Below, piece after piece: positions 1 to 8,158 of a DNA stretch of 64,000 bases. Position 1 is the stretch's first letter, and every line of letters starts with the position of its first letter. The DNA comes from Firmicutes bacterium ASF500 (GTDB lineage Bacteria; Bacillota; Clostridia; Oscillospirales; Oscillospiraceae): contig CP097573.1 of NCBI GenBank assembly GCA_000492175.2, positions 2,790,001 through 2,854,000 on the forward strand, read 5' to 3'. The notes beneath the pieces were generated by a model. That model searched no databases. It was not told the DNA's origin and saw nothing but the letters and a program-made list of their open reading frames with translations. The translations under genes and the position numbers were made by a program.

Positions 1-539
1 ACCTGACAGAGCGCACGGTAAGCAGTGAGACGATTTTCGAGGGCAAGATCATCAAGGTGACCCTGGACCAGGCCCGGCTGCCCAACGGCAGTCTGGCGGC
101 GCGGGAGGTGGTCTACCACCCCGGCGGGGTGGCGGTGCTGGCCCTGGACGAGGACAACACCGTATATCTGGTCAAGCAGTTCCGCTATCCGCTCCAGGAG
201 CTGCTTCTGGAGCTGCCCGCGGGCAAGCTGGACCACGGGTCGGAGGAGGACGCCCTGCTGGGGGCCCAGCGGGAGCTGAGCGAGGAGACCGGCCTGGAGG
301 CGGCGAAATGGACCTATCTGGGCTATACCCTGGCCTCCCCCGGCTTCTGCACGGAGGCCCTTCACATGTATCTGGCCCAGGACCTGACCCGGAAGGGACA
401 GCACCTGGACGAGGACGAATTTCTGGACGTGGTGACCATGCCCTTTGACCAGCTGGCCGGGCAGGTGATGGACGGGACCATCACCGACGGCAAAACGGTG
501 TCCACCACGCTGAAGGTAAAGGTCCTGCTGGGCCTGTAA
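1..539 (+). CDS. NUDIX hydrolase, ADP-ribose pyrophosphatase-like (5' partial)
   Basis: Probable ADP-ribose/nucleoside-diphosphate-sugar hydrolase acting in the cytoplasm. The open frame runs in from the left edge (first full codon at 3), and the residues before the internal GTG at 57 (LTERTVSSETIFEGKIIKV) match the usual N-terminal strand of the NudF family. The true start is therefore outside the window. The Nudix box is visible as GKLDHGSEEDALLGAQRELS followed by EETG, fitting GX5EX7REUXEEXGU. Upstream are the typical HPGGVAVL and VKQFRYP segments. It ends 22 bp before walR on the same strand, so co-transcription is likely. The Nudix assignment is firm; the substrate is inferred from family resemblance. 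Confidence 0.9.
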   Translation, partial: LTERTVSSETIFEGKIIKVTLDQARLPNGSLAAREVVYHPGGVAVLALDEDNTVYLVKQFRYPLQELLLELPAGKLDHGSEEDALLGAQRELSEETGLEAAKWTYLGYTLASPGFCTEALHMYLAQDLTRKGQHLDEDEFLDVVTMPFDQLAGQVMDGTITDGKTVSTTLKVKVLLGL

Positions 540-561
540 GACTGAAAAAGGAGATCGTGCA

Positions 562-1266
562 ATGGGAAAGACCGTCTTAATTGTAGAGGACGAGCAGAGC
601 ATTGTGGACATTCTGTCCTATATCCTGACCAAGGAGGGCTACGACACCCTGGAGGCCCTGGACGGCCCCACCGGCCTCCAGCTGGCCCTGGAGCAGAACC
701 CGGACCTGGTTCTGCTGGACCTGATGCTGCCCAAAATGGACGGCTTTGAGGTCTGCGAAAGAATCCGGGCGGCGGGGTCTATGGTGCCCATCGTCATGCT
801 CACCGCCCGGGAGGAGGAGGACGACAAGGTCCGGGGCCTGGAGCTGGGGGCGGACGACTATATCATCAAGCCCTTTAAAAACCGGGAGCTCCTGGCCCGG
901 GTGAAGGCCAACATCCGCCGGATGTCTATGACCACCCCCATCCCCCCGGCCCAGCCCGCCCCGGAGCTGACCCTGGGCGAGCGCCTGCGGGTGGACGAGG
1001 ACCGGGCCGCCGTGTTCAAGGACGGAGCGCCCCTGGACCTGACCCAGCGGGAGTACGACCTGATCCGCTTCCTGGCCGCCCGGCCGGGCAAGGTGTTCTC
1101 CCGGGAGGCCCTGATGGAGCACGTGTGGAATTACGAGGGCTATGTGGGCGACGTGCGGGCTGTGGACGTGGCCGTCCGCCGCCTGCGGGAGAAAATCGAG
1201 GACGACCCGGGGGCTCCCGTGTTCATCAAGACCAAGCGGGGGATGGGGTATTATTTCGGGGAGTGA
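562..1266 (+). CDS. walR: OmpR/PhoB-family response regulator, WalR-like
   Basis: DNA-binding response regulator of 234 residues. Residues 1-120 form the receiver with the acidic pair at E9/D10, phosphoacceptor D53 in LLDLMLP, T82 and K105. The C-terminal part (about 135-234) is a winged-helix Trans_reg_C domain ending KTKRGMGYYFGE. A GGAG-like site lies just upstream of the ATG. The sequence resembles Bacillus WalR (YycF), and the downstream kinase plus YycH- and YycI-like genes support this. In Firmicutes WalR controls peptidoglycan hydrolase genes. Here walR is separated from walK by about 860 bp of other features, which is unusual for a cognate pair. The walR name rests on gene neighbourhood and similarity judged by eye. 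Confidence 0.88.
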   Translation: MGKTVLIVEDEQSIVDILSYILTKEGYDTLEALDGPTGLQLALEQNPDLVLLDLMLPKMDGFEVCERIRAAGSMVPIVMLTAREEEDDKVRGLELGADDYIIKPFKNRELLARVKANIRRMSMTTPIPPAQPAPELTLGERLRVDEDRAAVFKDGAPLDLTQREYDLIRFLAARPGKVFSREALMEHVWNYEGYVGDVRAVDVAVRRLREKIEDDPGAPVFIKTKRGMGYYFGE

Positions 1267-1280
1267 CGGGAGACACCGTG

Positions 1281-1352
1281 TGTAGGGGCGGATATCATCC
1301 GCCCGCCTGCGGTGCGTCCGTTTACCGCGGGCGGATGATATCCGCCCCTACA
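1281..1352. repeat. Inverted-repeat element, family A, copy 1
   Basis: 72-bp element opening TGTAGGGGCGG and closing CCGCCCCTACA. The arms are near-perfect inverted complements. Each arm also folds on itself (GGCGGAT-ATC-ATCCGCC). It starts 14 bp after the walR stop. Its right end supplies the stop codon (TAG, complement of 1348-1350) of the minus-strand gene. Confidence 0.85.
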
Positions 1353-1611
1353 GACCAAGCGCCTGGACCATCTCCCCGCGCAGGCCGAGGCCCAGGGAGT
1401 AATAGGACTGGACCTCGTATTCGCTGTAGCGCATGAGCTGGGTGAAATATCGGTTGTACAGCTCGGGCCCGGCGGCGGCCCGGACCTGCTTCGCCAGGTC
1501 GCTGTATGCCTGTTCGGCCTCGGAAAATCCAGGCAGGGTCTTCCGCAGACGGTCCGCCGCCTCGTCTATCTCAACGTTTTTCCAAAGCAGTTCGGTAAGA
1601 AGCTCTTGCAT
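1348..1611 (-). CDS. Small hypothetical protein, DUF6809-like
   Basis: An 87-residue, mostly helical protein whose pattern (ELLWKNVEIDEAADRLRK then a YEVQSYYSLGLGLRGEMV tail) resembles small DUF6809-type proteins of gut Firmicutes. No catalytic motif is visible and the function is unknown. I chose ATG 1611 because an AGGAG sits 8 nt upstream (complement of 1620-1624); the earlier GTG at 1620 overlaps that site. The TAG stop lies inside the family A repeat, so the C-terminus may have been trimmed or fixed by the repeat's insertion. It is divergent from the XRE regulator, and both flank a long palindrome. The gene is antisense to the walRK direction. Confidence 0.6.
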   Translation of the reverse strand: MQELLTELLWKNVEIDEAADRLRKTLPGFSEAEQAYSDLAKQVRAAAGPELYNRYFTQLMRYSEYEVQSYYSLGLGLRGEMVQALGL

Positions 1612-1638
1612 TTTGGTCACTCCTAAGCTAAAATCATG

Positions 1639-1683
1639 TTCGCTTGTTGCGCATATTTAGATTATATATGCGCAACAAGCGAA
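1639..1683. promoter_or_regulatory. Long perfect palindrome, candidate operator for the XRE regulator
   Basis: Two perfect 18-bp arms, TTCGCTTGTTGCGCATAT at 1639-1656 and its complement at 1666-1683, separated by 9 bp. The palindrome occupies the gap between two divergent genes, 27 bp from the small minus-strand gene start and 24 bp from the XRE start. This is the usual place for an autoregulatory operator. A role as a cruciform or bidirectional terminator is less likely because no T-run follows either arm. Confidence 0.65.
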
Positions 1684-1707
1684 TGTCAAGAGGAATTACA
1701 GAAAATC

Positions 1708-1923
1708 ATGAAATTTAGTGAACGCATACGGATACTGCGGAAAGAGCGCGGTATCACACAAAAAGAAACCGCCGCCGGCCTTGGTATTGGATATCGGGCA
1801 TATCAGTGTTACGAACTGAATCAACGCTATCCGGATATTCACGGTCTGATAAACATCGCTAATTTCTTTGGTGTCAGTCTGGATTATCTGGTGGGTCTGT
1901 CCGACGTGAGAGAGCGCCAATAA
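1708..1923 (+). CDS. XRE-family helix-turn-helix regulator
   Basis: A 71-residue single-domain regulator. The HTH_3 fold covers nearly the whole protein: ERIRILRKERGITQKETA, then GIGYRAYQCYE as the recognition region and ISLDYL-like NFFGVSLDYLVGLSD at the C-terminus. ATG 1708 gives a standard XRE N-terminus (MKFSERIR). The in-frame ATG at 1636 would place the coding region inside the palindrome and adds residues unlike the family. Base composition is lower in GC than walR and walK, suggesting acquisition. The neighbouring palindrome is the likely operator. Whether it controls walK downstream is not known. Confidence 0.85.
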   Translation: MKFSERIRILRKERGITQKETAAGLGIGYRAYQCYELNQRYPDIHGLINIANFFGVSLDYLVGLSDVRERQ

Positions 1924-1946
1924 CCCCCGTCCCGCCCGCAGGCGGC

Positions 1947-2088
1947 AAGGCCCCCTTGCTAAAGGGGGCTGTCAGCGGCGTAAGCCGCTGACTGGGGGAT
2001 TCCGACATCCGGAAGGATCTCGGTAGACGGAATCCCCCCGCCACCGGGCTTTGCCCGGCGGCCCTCCCCCCTTTGGCAAGGGGGGCTT
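1947..2088. repeat. Inverted-repeat element, family B, copy 1
   Basis: About 142 bp. Outer ends are self-complementary hairpins (CCCCCTTGCTAAAGGGGG on the left, CCCCTTTGGCAAGGGG on the right). Inside these lie opposed GGGGGATTCCG and CGGAATCCCCC motifs. It fills most of the gap between the XRE gene and walK and ends about 37 bp before the walK start. A related copy is at 8159-8289. Confidence 0.75.
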
Positions 2089-2125
2089 TTGGTGCACGAA
2101 TGATAGCTGAGAGGAGGTTCCGCCA

Positions 2126-3901
2126 ATGCTGCGCAGTCTGCATATGAAGCTGGTGATGATCCTGGTACTGCTGATCCTGTCGCTGATGATGGTGGTGGGG
2201 GCGTTCCTCATTAACTCGGTGACGGCCTTCTACCAGGAGGATTTTTACGGCCAGATGGCCGATGTCTTTCAGGACCCGCTGCTCTACCACGACCTGACCA
2301 CCCCCTCGGAGGAGGAAGAGAACGGGGCGGAGCGGCTGTCTCTGGTGCTGGACGCCTACGCCGGAGAGCTGGGGGTGGACAACCGCAACCGGAAGCTGTA
2401 CATCCTGGACAGCGGCGGCGTGTGCCTCATCTCCCCCGACGGGGAGAGCGAGAAGCTGGAGTACACCGAAAACCTGGTCTTTGCCCTGAGCACCGGCCTG
2501 GAGACCAACGAGGCCGGGGACGAGAGCAATCTGGCCCTGGACTATATGGACGTGGCTATCCCCATCCACCGGGGGGGCGAGGGGTATGTGATCTATATCC
2601 TGGACAACAAGGCCACCGCCAACGACCTCACCGACCAGATGCTGGTGCTGATTATTGAGGCGCTGGTCTTCGGCCTGGTCATCTCCATTTTGCTGTCCTT
2701 CCTGCTGTCCAAAACCATGGTCACCCCCATCCAGAAGCTGACCGAAGGGGCCATGCGGGTGGCGGAGGGGGATTTTTCCCGAAAGATCGAGGTGCTGTCA
2801 CAGGACGAGATCGGCGTGCTCACCGACACCTTCAACGACATGGCCGGCCAGCTCCAGGACACCCTGCGTCAGGTGGAGAACGAGCGCAACAAGCTGGACA
2901 CCCTCTTCCTCCACATGACTGACGGGGTGGTGGCCTTCTCCCGGGAGGGGCGGGTGATTCATTCCAACCCCGCCGCCGCCCGGATGCTGCGTCAGGCCAT
3001 CGGGCCGGACAGCACCTATGAGTCCCTCTTTGCCGGGGGGGCCTCCCTGGCCCAGGTGCTGGACACCGAGGACCACCTGGAGGAGGAGCGGCAGGTCCGG
3101 GAACGGTACCTCCAGCTGCTGATGGCCCCCTTCGACCGGGGACGGGCGGGGGGCGGCGCCCTGGTGGTCCTCCACGACGTCACCGAGCAGCGGAAAAACG
3201 AGGAGATGCGCCGGGAGTTCGTAGCCAACGTCTCCCACGAGCTGCGCACCCCCCTGACCAATATCCGCTCCTACGCCGAGACCCTCACCGAGAACGCCGG
3301 GGAGATGCCCCCGGAGATGGAAAAGAAATTTTTGGGGGTCATTCTCAACGAGAGCGACCGGATGACCCATATCGTCCAGGACCTGCTCACCCTGTCCCGC
3401 TTCGACTCCGACCGGGACGCGCTGAAGCTGAGCCTGTTCCCCTTCGCCGGGGCGGTGAAGGACATCTACAACGCCGTCTATATGGACGCCCAGAAGCACG
3501 ACCACACCCTCACCCTGGACCTGGAGCCCGGCCTGCCCCAGGTGCTGGCCGACCGGGAGCGGGTCATTCAGGTGATGATGAACATCGTGTCCAACGCCAT
3601 CAAATACACCCCCGACGGGGGGAATATCGCCATCCGGGCCGGCCGGGAGCGGAATCGGGTCTGGATGGTGGTGGACGACGACGGCATCGGCATCCCCGAG
3701 GAGGACCGTCCCCGCATCTTTGAGCGGTTCTACCGGGTGGACAAGGCCCGGTCCCGCCAGTCGGGGGGGACCGGCCTGGGCCTGTCCATCGCCAAGGAGA
3801 TCGTAGACCGCCACCGGGGCCGCCTGGCTATCCTGGACAAGGACGGGCCGGGCCTGGCCGTCCGGCTGGATCTGTATATCGAGGGACCAGAGCATGGATA
3901 A
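2126..3901 (+). CDS. walK: Membrane sensor histidine kinase, WalK-like
   Basis: 591-residue sensor kinase and probable partner of the response regulator at 562. Order: transmembrane segment at about 8-30, extracytoplasmic sensor region to about 170, second transmembrane segment (LVLIIEALVFGLVISILLSF), HAMP domain, PAS domain around 255-350, HisKA with phosphoacceptor H371 in NVSHELRTPLTN, then HATPase_c with N box (NIVSNAIKYTP), G1 (VDDDGIGI) and G2 (GGTGLGLSI). This TM-loop-TM-HAMP-PAS layout is the WalK arrangement. GAGGAGG precedes the ATG. The end overlaps the YycH-like start by 8 nt, indicating translational coupling. The gap to walR holds a repeat, an antisense gene and a regulator, so walK may have its own promoter. 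Confidence 0.9.
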   Translation: MLRSLHMKLVMILVLLILSLMMVVGAFLINSVTAFYQEDFYGQMADVFQDPLLYHDLTTPSEEEENGAERLSLVLDAYAGELGVDNRNRKLYILDSGGVCLISPDGESEKLEYTENLVFALSTGLETNEAGDESNLALDYMDVAIPIHRGGEGYVIYILDNKATANDLTDQMLVLIIEALVFGLVISILLSFLLSKTMVTPIQKLTEGAMRVAEGDFSRKIEVLSQDEIGVLTDTFNDMAGQLQDTLRQVENERNKLDTLFLHMTDGVVAFSREGRVIHSNPAAARMLRQAIGPDSTYESLFAGGASLAQVLDTEDHLEEERQVRERYLQLLMAPFDRGRAGGGALVVLHDVTEQRKNEEMRREFVANVSHELRTPLTNIRSYAETLTENAGEMPPEMEKKFLGVILNESDRMTHIVQDLLTLSRFDSDRDALKLSLFPFAGAVKDIYNAVYMDAQKHDHTLTLDLEPGLPQVLADRERVIQVMMNIVSNAIKYTPDGGNIAIRAGRERNRVWMVVDDDGIGIPEEDRPRIFERFYRVDKARSRQSGGTGLGLSIAKEIVDRHRGRLAILDKDGPGLAVRLDLYIEGPEHG

Positions 3902-5234
3902 TTCAAAAATTCGCAGGATCGTCGAGGGGGTCAAGACCATACTCATCGTCCTGCTCAGCTGCTCCGCACTGTGGCTGGCGGCCCAGACCCCGCTGGCCGC
4001 CCCCATGTGGGGGCTTCTGCGGGAGGAGGGACCCCAGGTCCAGCCCGGCCAGAGCCAGGGGGAGGAGCACGGCCCCGGAGGGGTGCCTATGGCTATGGCG
4101 GTCAACCTGTTCGGCGCGCCGGACGGCCTCAGCCTGCCCGAGGGGACCGAGGGGGCCCGCCGGGGCATCCGCTATGACCAGGCGGCCTGTCAGGAGCTGT
4201 TTGAACAGGTGGCCGGCCCTCTGCTGGAGGCCCTGTCCAGCGCCGGGGAGCCGGAGGAGGTGAGCCGGTTGGAGTGGGAGCGGGCGCTCACCGAGCGCCT
4301 GGGGGTCTATTTGGACTTCCAGGGTCAGGTACCCCTGCCCGTCCTGGTGGGCTGGCTGTCCGGGGAGGAGACCGGGCTCACCGCCTCGGTCCGCCTGATG
4401 GCCCTGTCTGCCTGGGAGGACGGCCTGGACGTCTACTACCGGGACGAGGGGGACGGGCGGTTTTACCGCTGCCGCTCCCATGTGGCCGACCCCTATTCCC
4501 TCAGTCAGGCCCTGTCCGGCCTGACGGGAAACGGGGCCTTTTACGCCTTTGAGCGGGAGGACTACGCCGGTCTGGACCCGGACACCCTGCTGCTGCCCGA
4601 GGCCCCGTCCCCAGCGGTCTACACCGCCGCCAACCCCATGAGCGCCGGTCAGACCGCCCTGGAGTCCCTGGTCCGGGACCTGGGCTTCTCCCTCAACTCC
4701 ACCAGCTTCTACTTCACCGACGAGCAGGTGGCCCGCAGCGGAGACGACAGCGTCCGCCTGTCCGACAGGGGGACGGCCCAGTACCTCTATGAGGGGAAGG
4801 CCGGGGGAGGCCTGTTTCCCGTTCCCAGCCTGGGGAGGTCCGGGCCCCTCTTCGACAGCGTGGAGACCTGCCGCCGGATTGCCCTGTCCGCCATCAGCCC
4901 CCGGTGCGGGGAGACCCGGCTGTATCTCATGTCCGTCCAGGAGCGGCCCGAGGGGCTGGAAATCGACTTCGGCTACAGCCTCAACGGCGTGCCCGTCCTG
5001 CTGGACCGGGGGTGCGCCGCCCGGTTCCTGGTGAGCGGGGGCCAGGTGGTCCAGTTCTCCATCCATCTGCGGGGCTATACCGCCAACGGGTCCGCCTCCC
5101 TGACCCTGCCCCCCCGTCAGGCCGCCGCCGCCCTTCTGGCCCGGGGCCTGGAGGGGGAGGAGCTGCTGCTCACCTACGCCGACAGCGGCGGCGACACCCT
5201 GACCGCCGGCTGGTCGGCCAGAGAGGGGGACTGA
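3894..5234 (+). CDS. yycH: YycH-like regulatory protein of the WalRK system
   Basis: 446 residues with one N-terminal transmembrane segment (TILIVLLSCSALWLA, about 14-30) and a large extracytoplasmic remainder. That is the topology of YycH, which in Bacillus associates with WalK at the membrane and modulates its activity. Position (overlapping walK by 8 nt and followed 3 bp later by a YycI-like gene) is the main support; primary sequence is divergent. No enzymatic motif is seen. The C-terminal region from about 280 has repeated strand-rich segments compatible with the YycH/YycI two-lobe fold. The function is inferred from operon context. Confidence 0.72.
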   Translation: MDNSKIRRIVEGVKTILIVLLSCSALWLAAQTPLAAPMWGLLREEGPQVQPGQSQGEEHGPGGVPMAMAVNLFGAPDGLSLPEGTEGARRGIRYDQAACQELFEQVAGPLLEALSSAGEPEEVSRLEWERALTERLGVYLDFQGQVPLPVLVGWLSGEETGLTASVRLMALSAWEDGLDVYYRDEGDGRFYRCRSHVADPYSLSQALSGLTGNGAFYAFEREDYAGLDPDTLLLPEAPSPAVYTAANPMSAGQTALESLVRDLGFSLNSTSFYFTDEQVARSGDDSVRLSDRGTAQYLYEGKAGGGLFPVPSLGRSGPLFDSVETCRRIALSAISPRCGETRLYLMSVQERPEGLEIDFGYSLNGVPVLLDRGCAARFLVSGGQVVQFSIHLRGYTANGSASLTLPPRQAAAALLARGLEGEELLLTYADSGGDTLTAGWSAREGD

Positions 5235-5237
5235 GGG

Positions 5238-6053
5238 ATGCCCTGGACAAAGCTGAAAAATGTTATTCTGGTCATTCTGGCCGCGGCCAACCTCTTTCTG
5301 TTTATTCTGGTGGCGGGCCCCGCCATTCAGAGCCGCCGCATCGCCGGCGAGGCCCGGGCGGAGACCCTGCGCTTTCTCCAGAGCCGGGGGGTCCAGGTGG
5401 CGGAGGAAGCCGTCCCCCAGGCTATGGACCTGCCCCCCCAGCGGCTGGAGCGGGACCTGGAGGGGGAGCAGCGGGCCGCCGCCGCCCTTCTGGGCAGTCC
5501 GGTGACCGCTGAGGCCCGGGGCGGCGAGGTGTACCGCTATTACAATGAAAAGGGCTCCGTCCAGTTTCACAGCGACGGCGCCATCTCCGCCCAGCTGGAG
5601 CCCGCCGCCTTCCCCCTGGGGGAGGACCGGCGGGAGGGCTGTCTGGACCTGATGGCCCGGATGGGCCTGGAAGGAGATATTTTGGCGGAGAGCGGCCAGG
5701 AGCTGACCTTCCGTCAGACCCTGGCCGGCCGGCCCCTGTTTACCCAGCAGGTGACCCTGGTCTGTGAGGACGGCGGCCTGTCCGCCATCACCGCGGGCCG
5801 GCAGATGGTGGGCAAGCCCCAGGAGGACCCCGCCCGGACCACCATCACGGTGAGCACCGCCCTGATCAGTTTCCTCAACGGCGTCAGCGCCCTGGGGGAC
5901 GTGTGCAACCGCATCGACGCCATTGAGCCGGGCTATATTACCGCCGCATCCCTCTCCGGACCCACCGCCCTCACCCCGGTCTGGCGGGTGACCACCGACA
6001 CCGGGGCCTATCAGCTGGACACGGTCACCGGGGCGGTAACCCGGGTGTCCTAA
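5238..6053 (+). CDS. yycI: YycI-like regulatory protein of the WalRK system
   Basis: 271 residues starting MPWTKLKNVILVILAAAN. One N-terminal membrane anchor (about 8-30) is followed by an extracytoplasmic domain with YycI-type segments (ARMGLEGDILAESGQELTFRQ and a C-terminal PVWRVTTDTGAYQLDTVTG strand). Known YycI proteins pair with YycH through their transmembrane helices to tune WalK. The gene begins 3 bp after the YycH-like stop, completing a walR-walK-yycH-yycI order apart from the insertion after walR. The walJ metallo-hydrolase often found next in Bacilli is absent; murI follows instead. Confidence 0.75.
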   Translation: MPWTKLKNVILVILAAANLFLFILVAGPAIQSRRIAGEARAETLRFLQSRGVQVAEEAVPQAMDLPPQRLERDLEGEQRAAAALLGSPVTAEARGGEVYRYYNEKGSVQFHSDGAISAQLEPAAFPLGEDRREGCLDLMARMGLEGDILAESGQELTFRQTLAGRPLFTQQVTLVCEDGGLSAITAGRQMVGKPQEDPARTTITVSTALISFLNGVSALGDVCNRIDAIEPGYITAASLSGPTALTPVWRVTTDTGAYQLDTVTGAVTRVS

Positions 6054-6128
6054 GAGGGGGCCTGCGGGCATATGCTCGGTAGAGGCGGGGGATACCCGCC
6101 CCGACACTCCCATGCTTGGAGGCATTTC

Positions 6129-6947
6129 ATGTCAGATCAACACAGTCCCATCGGCATTCTGGATTCCGGTATCGGGGGGTTCAGCGTGGTGAGGCAGGTG
6201 CAGCGGCTGCTGCCCCGGGAGGAGCTGCTCTACTTCGGGGACGGGGCCCACATCCCCTACGGCAACCACACCCGTCAGGCCATTGTGGAGATGGCCCGGT
6301 ATATGTTCCGGTTTATGGAGGCCCGGGGGGTGAAGGCCCTCCTGGTGGCCTGCAACACCATCTCCTGCGTCCTGGACAGCTGCGGGGGCGAGGTCTCCTG
6401 CCCGGTGTTCAGCGCCGTCCAGGCGGGCGCGGAGGCGGCGGCCCGGCTGGAGGCGGACAAGGTGGGGGTGATCTCCACCGTCTTTACCCACAATTCCCGC
6501 GTCTACCCCCGGAGCATACAGGCCCTGAGCCCCCGGAAGCTGGTGGTGCTCAGCTGCGGCTGTCCCGACCTGGCGCGGCTGGTGGAACACAGCCTGGGGG
6601 ACCCGGCGGGCATGGCTCAGGTGGAGGAAAACCTCCGCCTGGAGCTGGACCACATGGTCCTGGAGGATCGGGTGGACTGCTGTGTTCTGGGCTGTACCCA
6701 CTATCCCCTGGTGTCCGACCGCATCCGGCGGCTGTACCCCGGCCTGCCCCTCATCGACCCGGCGGAGGAGATGGCCCGGTCCTTGCAGGCCTACTTAATC
6801 CGGGAGGGGCTGGGCAATCCCCAGAGCGCCCCCGGCACGCTGAGCGTCTACACCACCGGCGACGTGGAGGAGTATGCCCTCCGGGCCCGGCAGGTGGGAC
6901 TGGAGCGGGTCAGCAATGTGGAATACTACCCGCCGATGGAGCTGTAG
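6129..6947 (+). CDS. murI: Glutamate racemase
   Basis: 272-residue enzyme making D-glutamate for peptidoglycan. Both catalytic cysteines are visible: C75 in LLVACNT and C189 in VLGCTHYPL. The N-terminal GILDSGIGGFSV motif with D12/S13 and the FGDGAHIPYG segment are standard. I chose ATG 6129 (GGAGG 8 nt upstream, MSDQHSPIGILDSG); the longer open frame from 6072 adds residues unlike the family. The TAG stop (6945-6947) is formed by the TGTAGGGG end of a family A repeat. Placement after a WalRK-type operon is functionally coherent because both act on the cell wall. Confidence 0.95.
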   Translation: MSDQHSPIGILDSGIGGFSVVRQVQRLLPREELLYFGDGAHIPYGNHTRQAIVEMARYMFRFMEARGVKALLVACNTISCVLDSCGGEVSCPVFSAVQAGAEAAARLEADKVGVISTVFTHNSRVYPRSIQALSPRKLVVLSCGCPDLARLVEHSLGDPAGMAQVEENLRLELDHMVLEDRVDCCVLGCTHYPLVSDRIRRLYPGLPLIDPAEEMARSLQAYLIREGLGNPQSAPGTLSVYTTGDVEEYALRARQVGLERVSNVEYYPPMEL

Positions 6948-7013
6948 GGGCGGCCTGTGGCCGCCCGTCCGGAACCAAACCCTGACAGCGGGCGGCCACA
7001 GGCCGCCCCTACA
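6943..7013. repeat. Inverted-repeat element, family A, copy 2
   Basis: 71 bp, opening TGTAGGGGCGGCC and closing GGCCGCCCCTACA with near-perfect arms. The arm core here is GGCGGCCTGTGGCCGCC rather than GGCGGATATCATCCGCC. Pairing within each arm is still kept. The left end provides the murI stop codon, and the right end lies 23 bp before the next start. Confidence 0.85.
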
Positions 7014-7035
7014 AAAGAGAAACGAGGAATCCCCC

Positions 7036-8151
7036 ATGTCAGAATTACAATTTGCGGTCCCCACCCTCTTCGGGCTGGAGGGCATCTGCGCCGACGAAGT
7101 CCGGCGGCTGGGTCTGCCGGAGGTGAGGGCGGAGAACGGCCGGGTGCTGTGTACCGGGGCGGAGGCCGACCTGCCCCGGCTGAATCTGAACCTGCGTACC
7201 GGGGAGCGGGTGCTCCTCCTGCTGGGGACCTTCCCGGCCCGGGACTTTGACGCGCTGTTTGAAGGGACAAAGGCCCTGCCCTGGGAGCGGTTCATCCCTC
7301 GGGACGGCCAGTTCCCGGTGAAGGGACACAGCCTCAACTCCGCCCTGCGGTCGGTGCCCGCCTGCCAGTCCATTGTAAAAAAGGCCATCGCCGCCCGGCT
7401 GGGGGCCGAATACGGCCTGAACACCCTGCCCGAGACGGGGGCGCTGTATCAGGTGCAGTTCGCCATCATGGGGGACGAGGCGGCGCTGATGCTGGACACC
7501 TCCGGCCCCGGCCTCCACAAGCGGGGCTACCGGGCCCAGGGGGTGGCCGCCCCCCTGCGGGAGACCCTGGCGGCGGGGCTGGTCCTTCTGTCCCGGTATA
7601 AGGGCCGGGACCCCCTGTGCGACCCCTTCTGCGGCTCGGGCACCATCCCCATCGAGGCCGCCCTCATCGCCAAAAACCGGGCCCCCGGCCTGAGCCGGTC
7701 CTTCCCCGCTCAGCGGTGGGCCTGGCTGGAGAAAAAGTACTGGATGTCCGCCGCCGATGAGGCCATGGACAAGGAATTTGACGGCGATTACGAGATCTGG
7801 GGCGGGGACATCGACCCCGAGGCGATGGCCCTGGCGAGGCACAACGCCCAGCTGGCCGAGGTGGACGACGTGGTCCGCTTCGATGTGGACGACGCCACCC
7901 GCTTCCACTGGGGCGGGCTCTATGGCCGGGTGGTCACCAACCCGCCCTATGGCGAGCGGGTGATGGAGCGCAGGGAGGCCGAGGACCTGTACCGGGCCTT
8001 CGGAAAGGCCTGGGACAAGTTCCCCGAGGGCTGGAAGCTCTACCTGCTGTCCTCCCACACCGAGTTCGAGCGCACCTTTGGCAAACGGGCGGACAAGAAG
8101 CGCAAGCTGTACAACGGGATGCTGAAATGTGATTTGTTTATGTATTTGTAA
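7036..8151 (+). CDS. 23S rRNA (guanine-N2)-methyltransferase, RlmL/YpsC-type
   Basis: 371 residues. The N-terminal half is a THUMP-like RNA-binding region (PTLFGLEGICADEVRRLG onward). The C-terminal half is a class I SAM methyltransferase with DPFCGSGTIPIEAAL (starting at residue 196) and the base-flipping motif NPPYGERV (302-309). This combination defines the RlmL/RlmK-N family that makes m2G in 23S rRNA. ATG 7036 follows a GAGGAA site and gives the usual MSELQFAVPTLFGLE opening. Exact target base is not deducible from sequence. The gene is sandwiched between a family A repeat and a family B repeat. Confidence 0.9.
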   Translation: MSELQFAVPTLFGLEGICADEVRRLGLPEVRAENGRVLCTGAEADLPRLNLNLRTGERVLLLLGTFPARDFDALFEGTKALPWERFIPRDGQFPVKGHSLNSALRSVPACQSIVKKAIAARLGAEYGLNTLPETGALYQVQFAIMGDEAALMLDTSGPGLHKRGYRAQGVAAPLRETLAAGLVLLSRYKGRDPLCDPFCGSGTIPIEAALIAKNRAPGLSRSFPAQRWAWLEKKYWMSAADEAMDKEFDGDYEIWGGDIDPEAMALARHNAQLAEVDDVVRFDVDDATRFHWGGLYGRVVTNPPYGERVMERREAEDLYRAFGKAWDKFPEGWKLYLLSSHTEFERTFGKRADKKRKLYNGMLKCDLFMYL

Positions 8152-8158
8152 ACAGAAC

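Noticed and set aside
1348..1923. Small gene plus XRE regulator as a toxin-antitoxin pair
   Set aside because: The genes are divergent rather than co-transcribed, and the small protein has no toxin motif. Kept only as a speculative remark.
3903..6125. 740-codon minus-strand open frame opposite the yycH- and yycI-like genes
   Set aside because: Low-complexity Gly/Gln/Pro-rich translation, no ribosome binding site. The plus-strand genes have membrane anchors, overlaps and proper starts.
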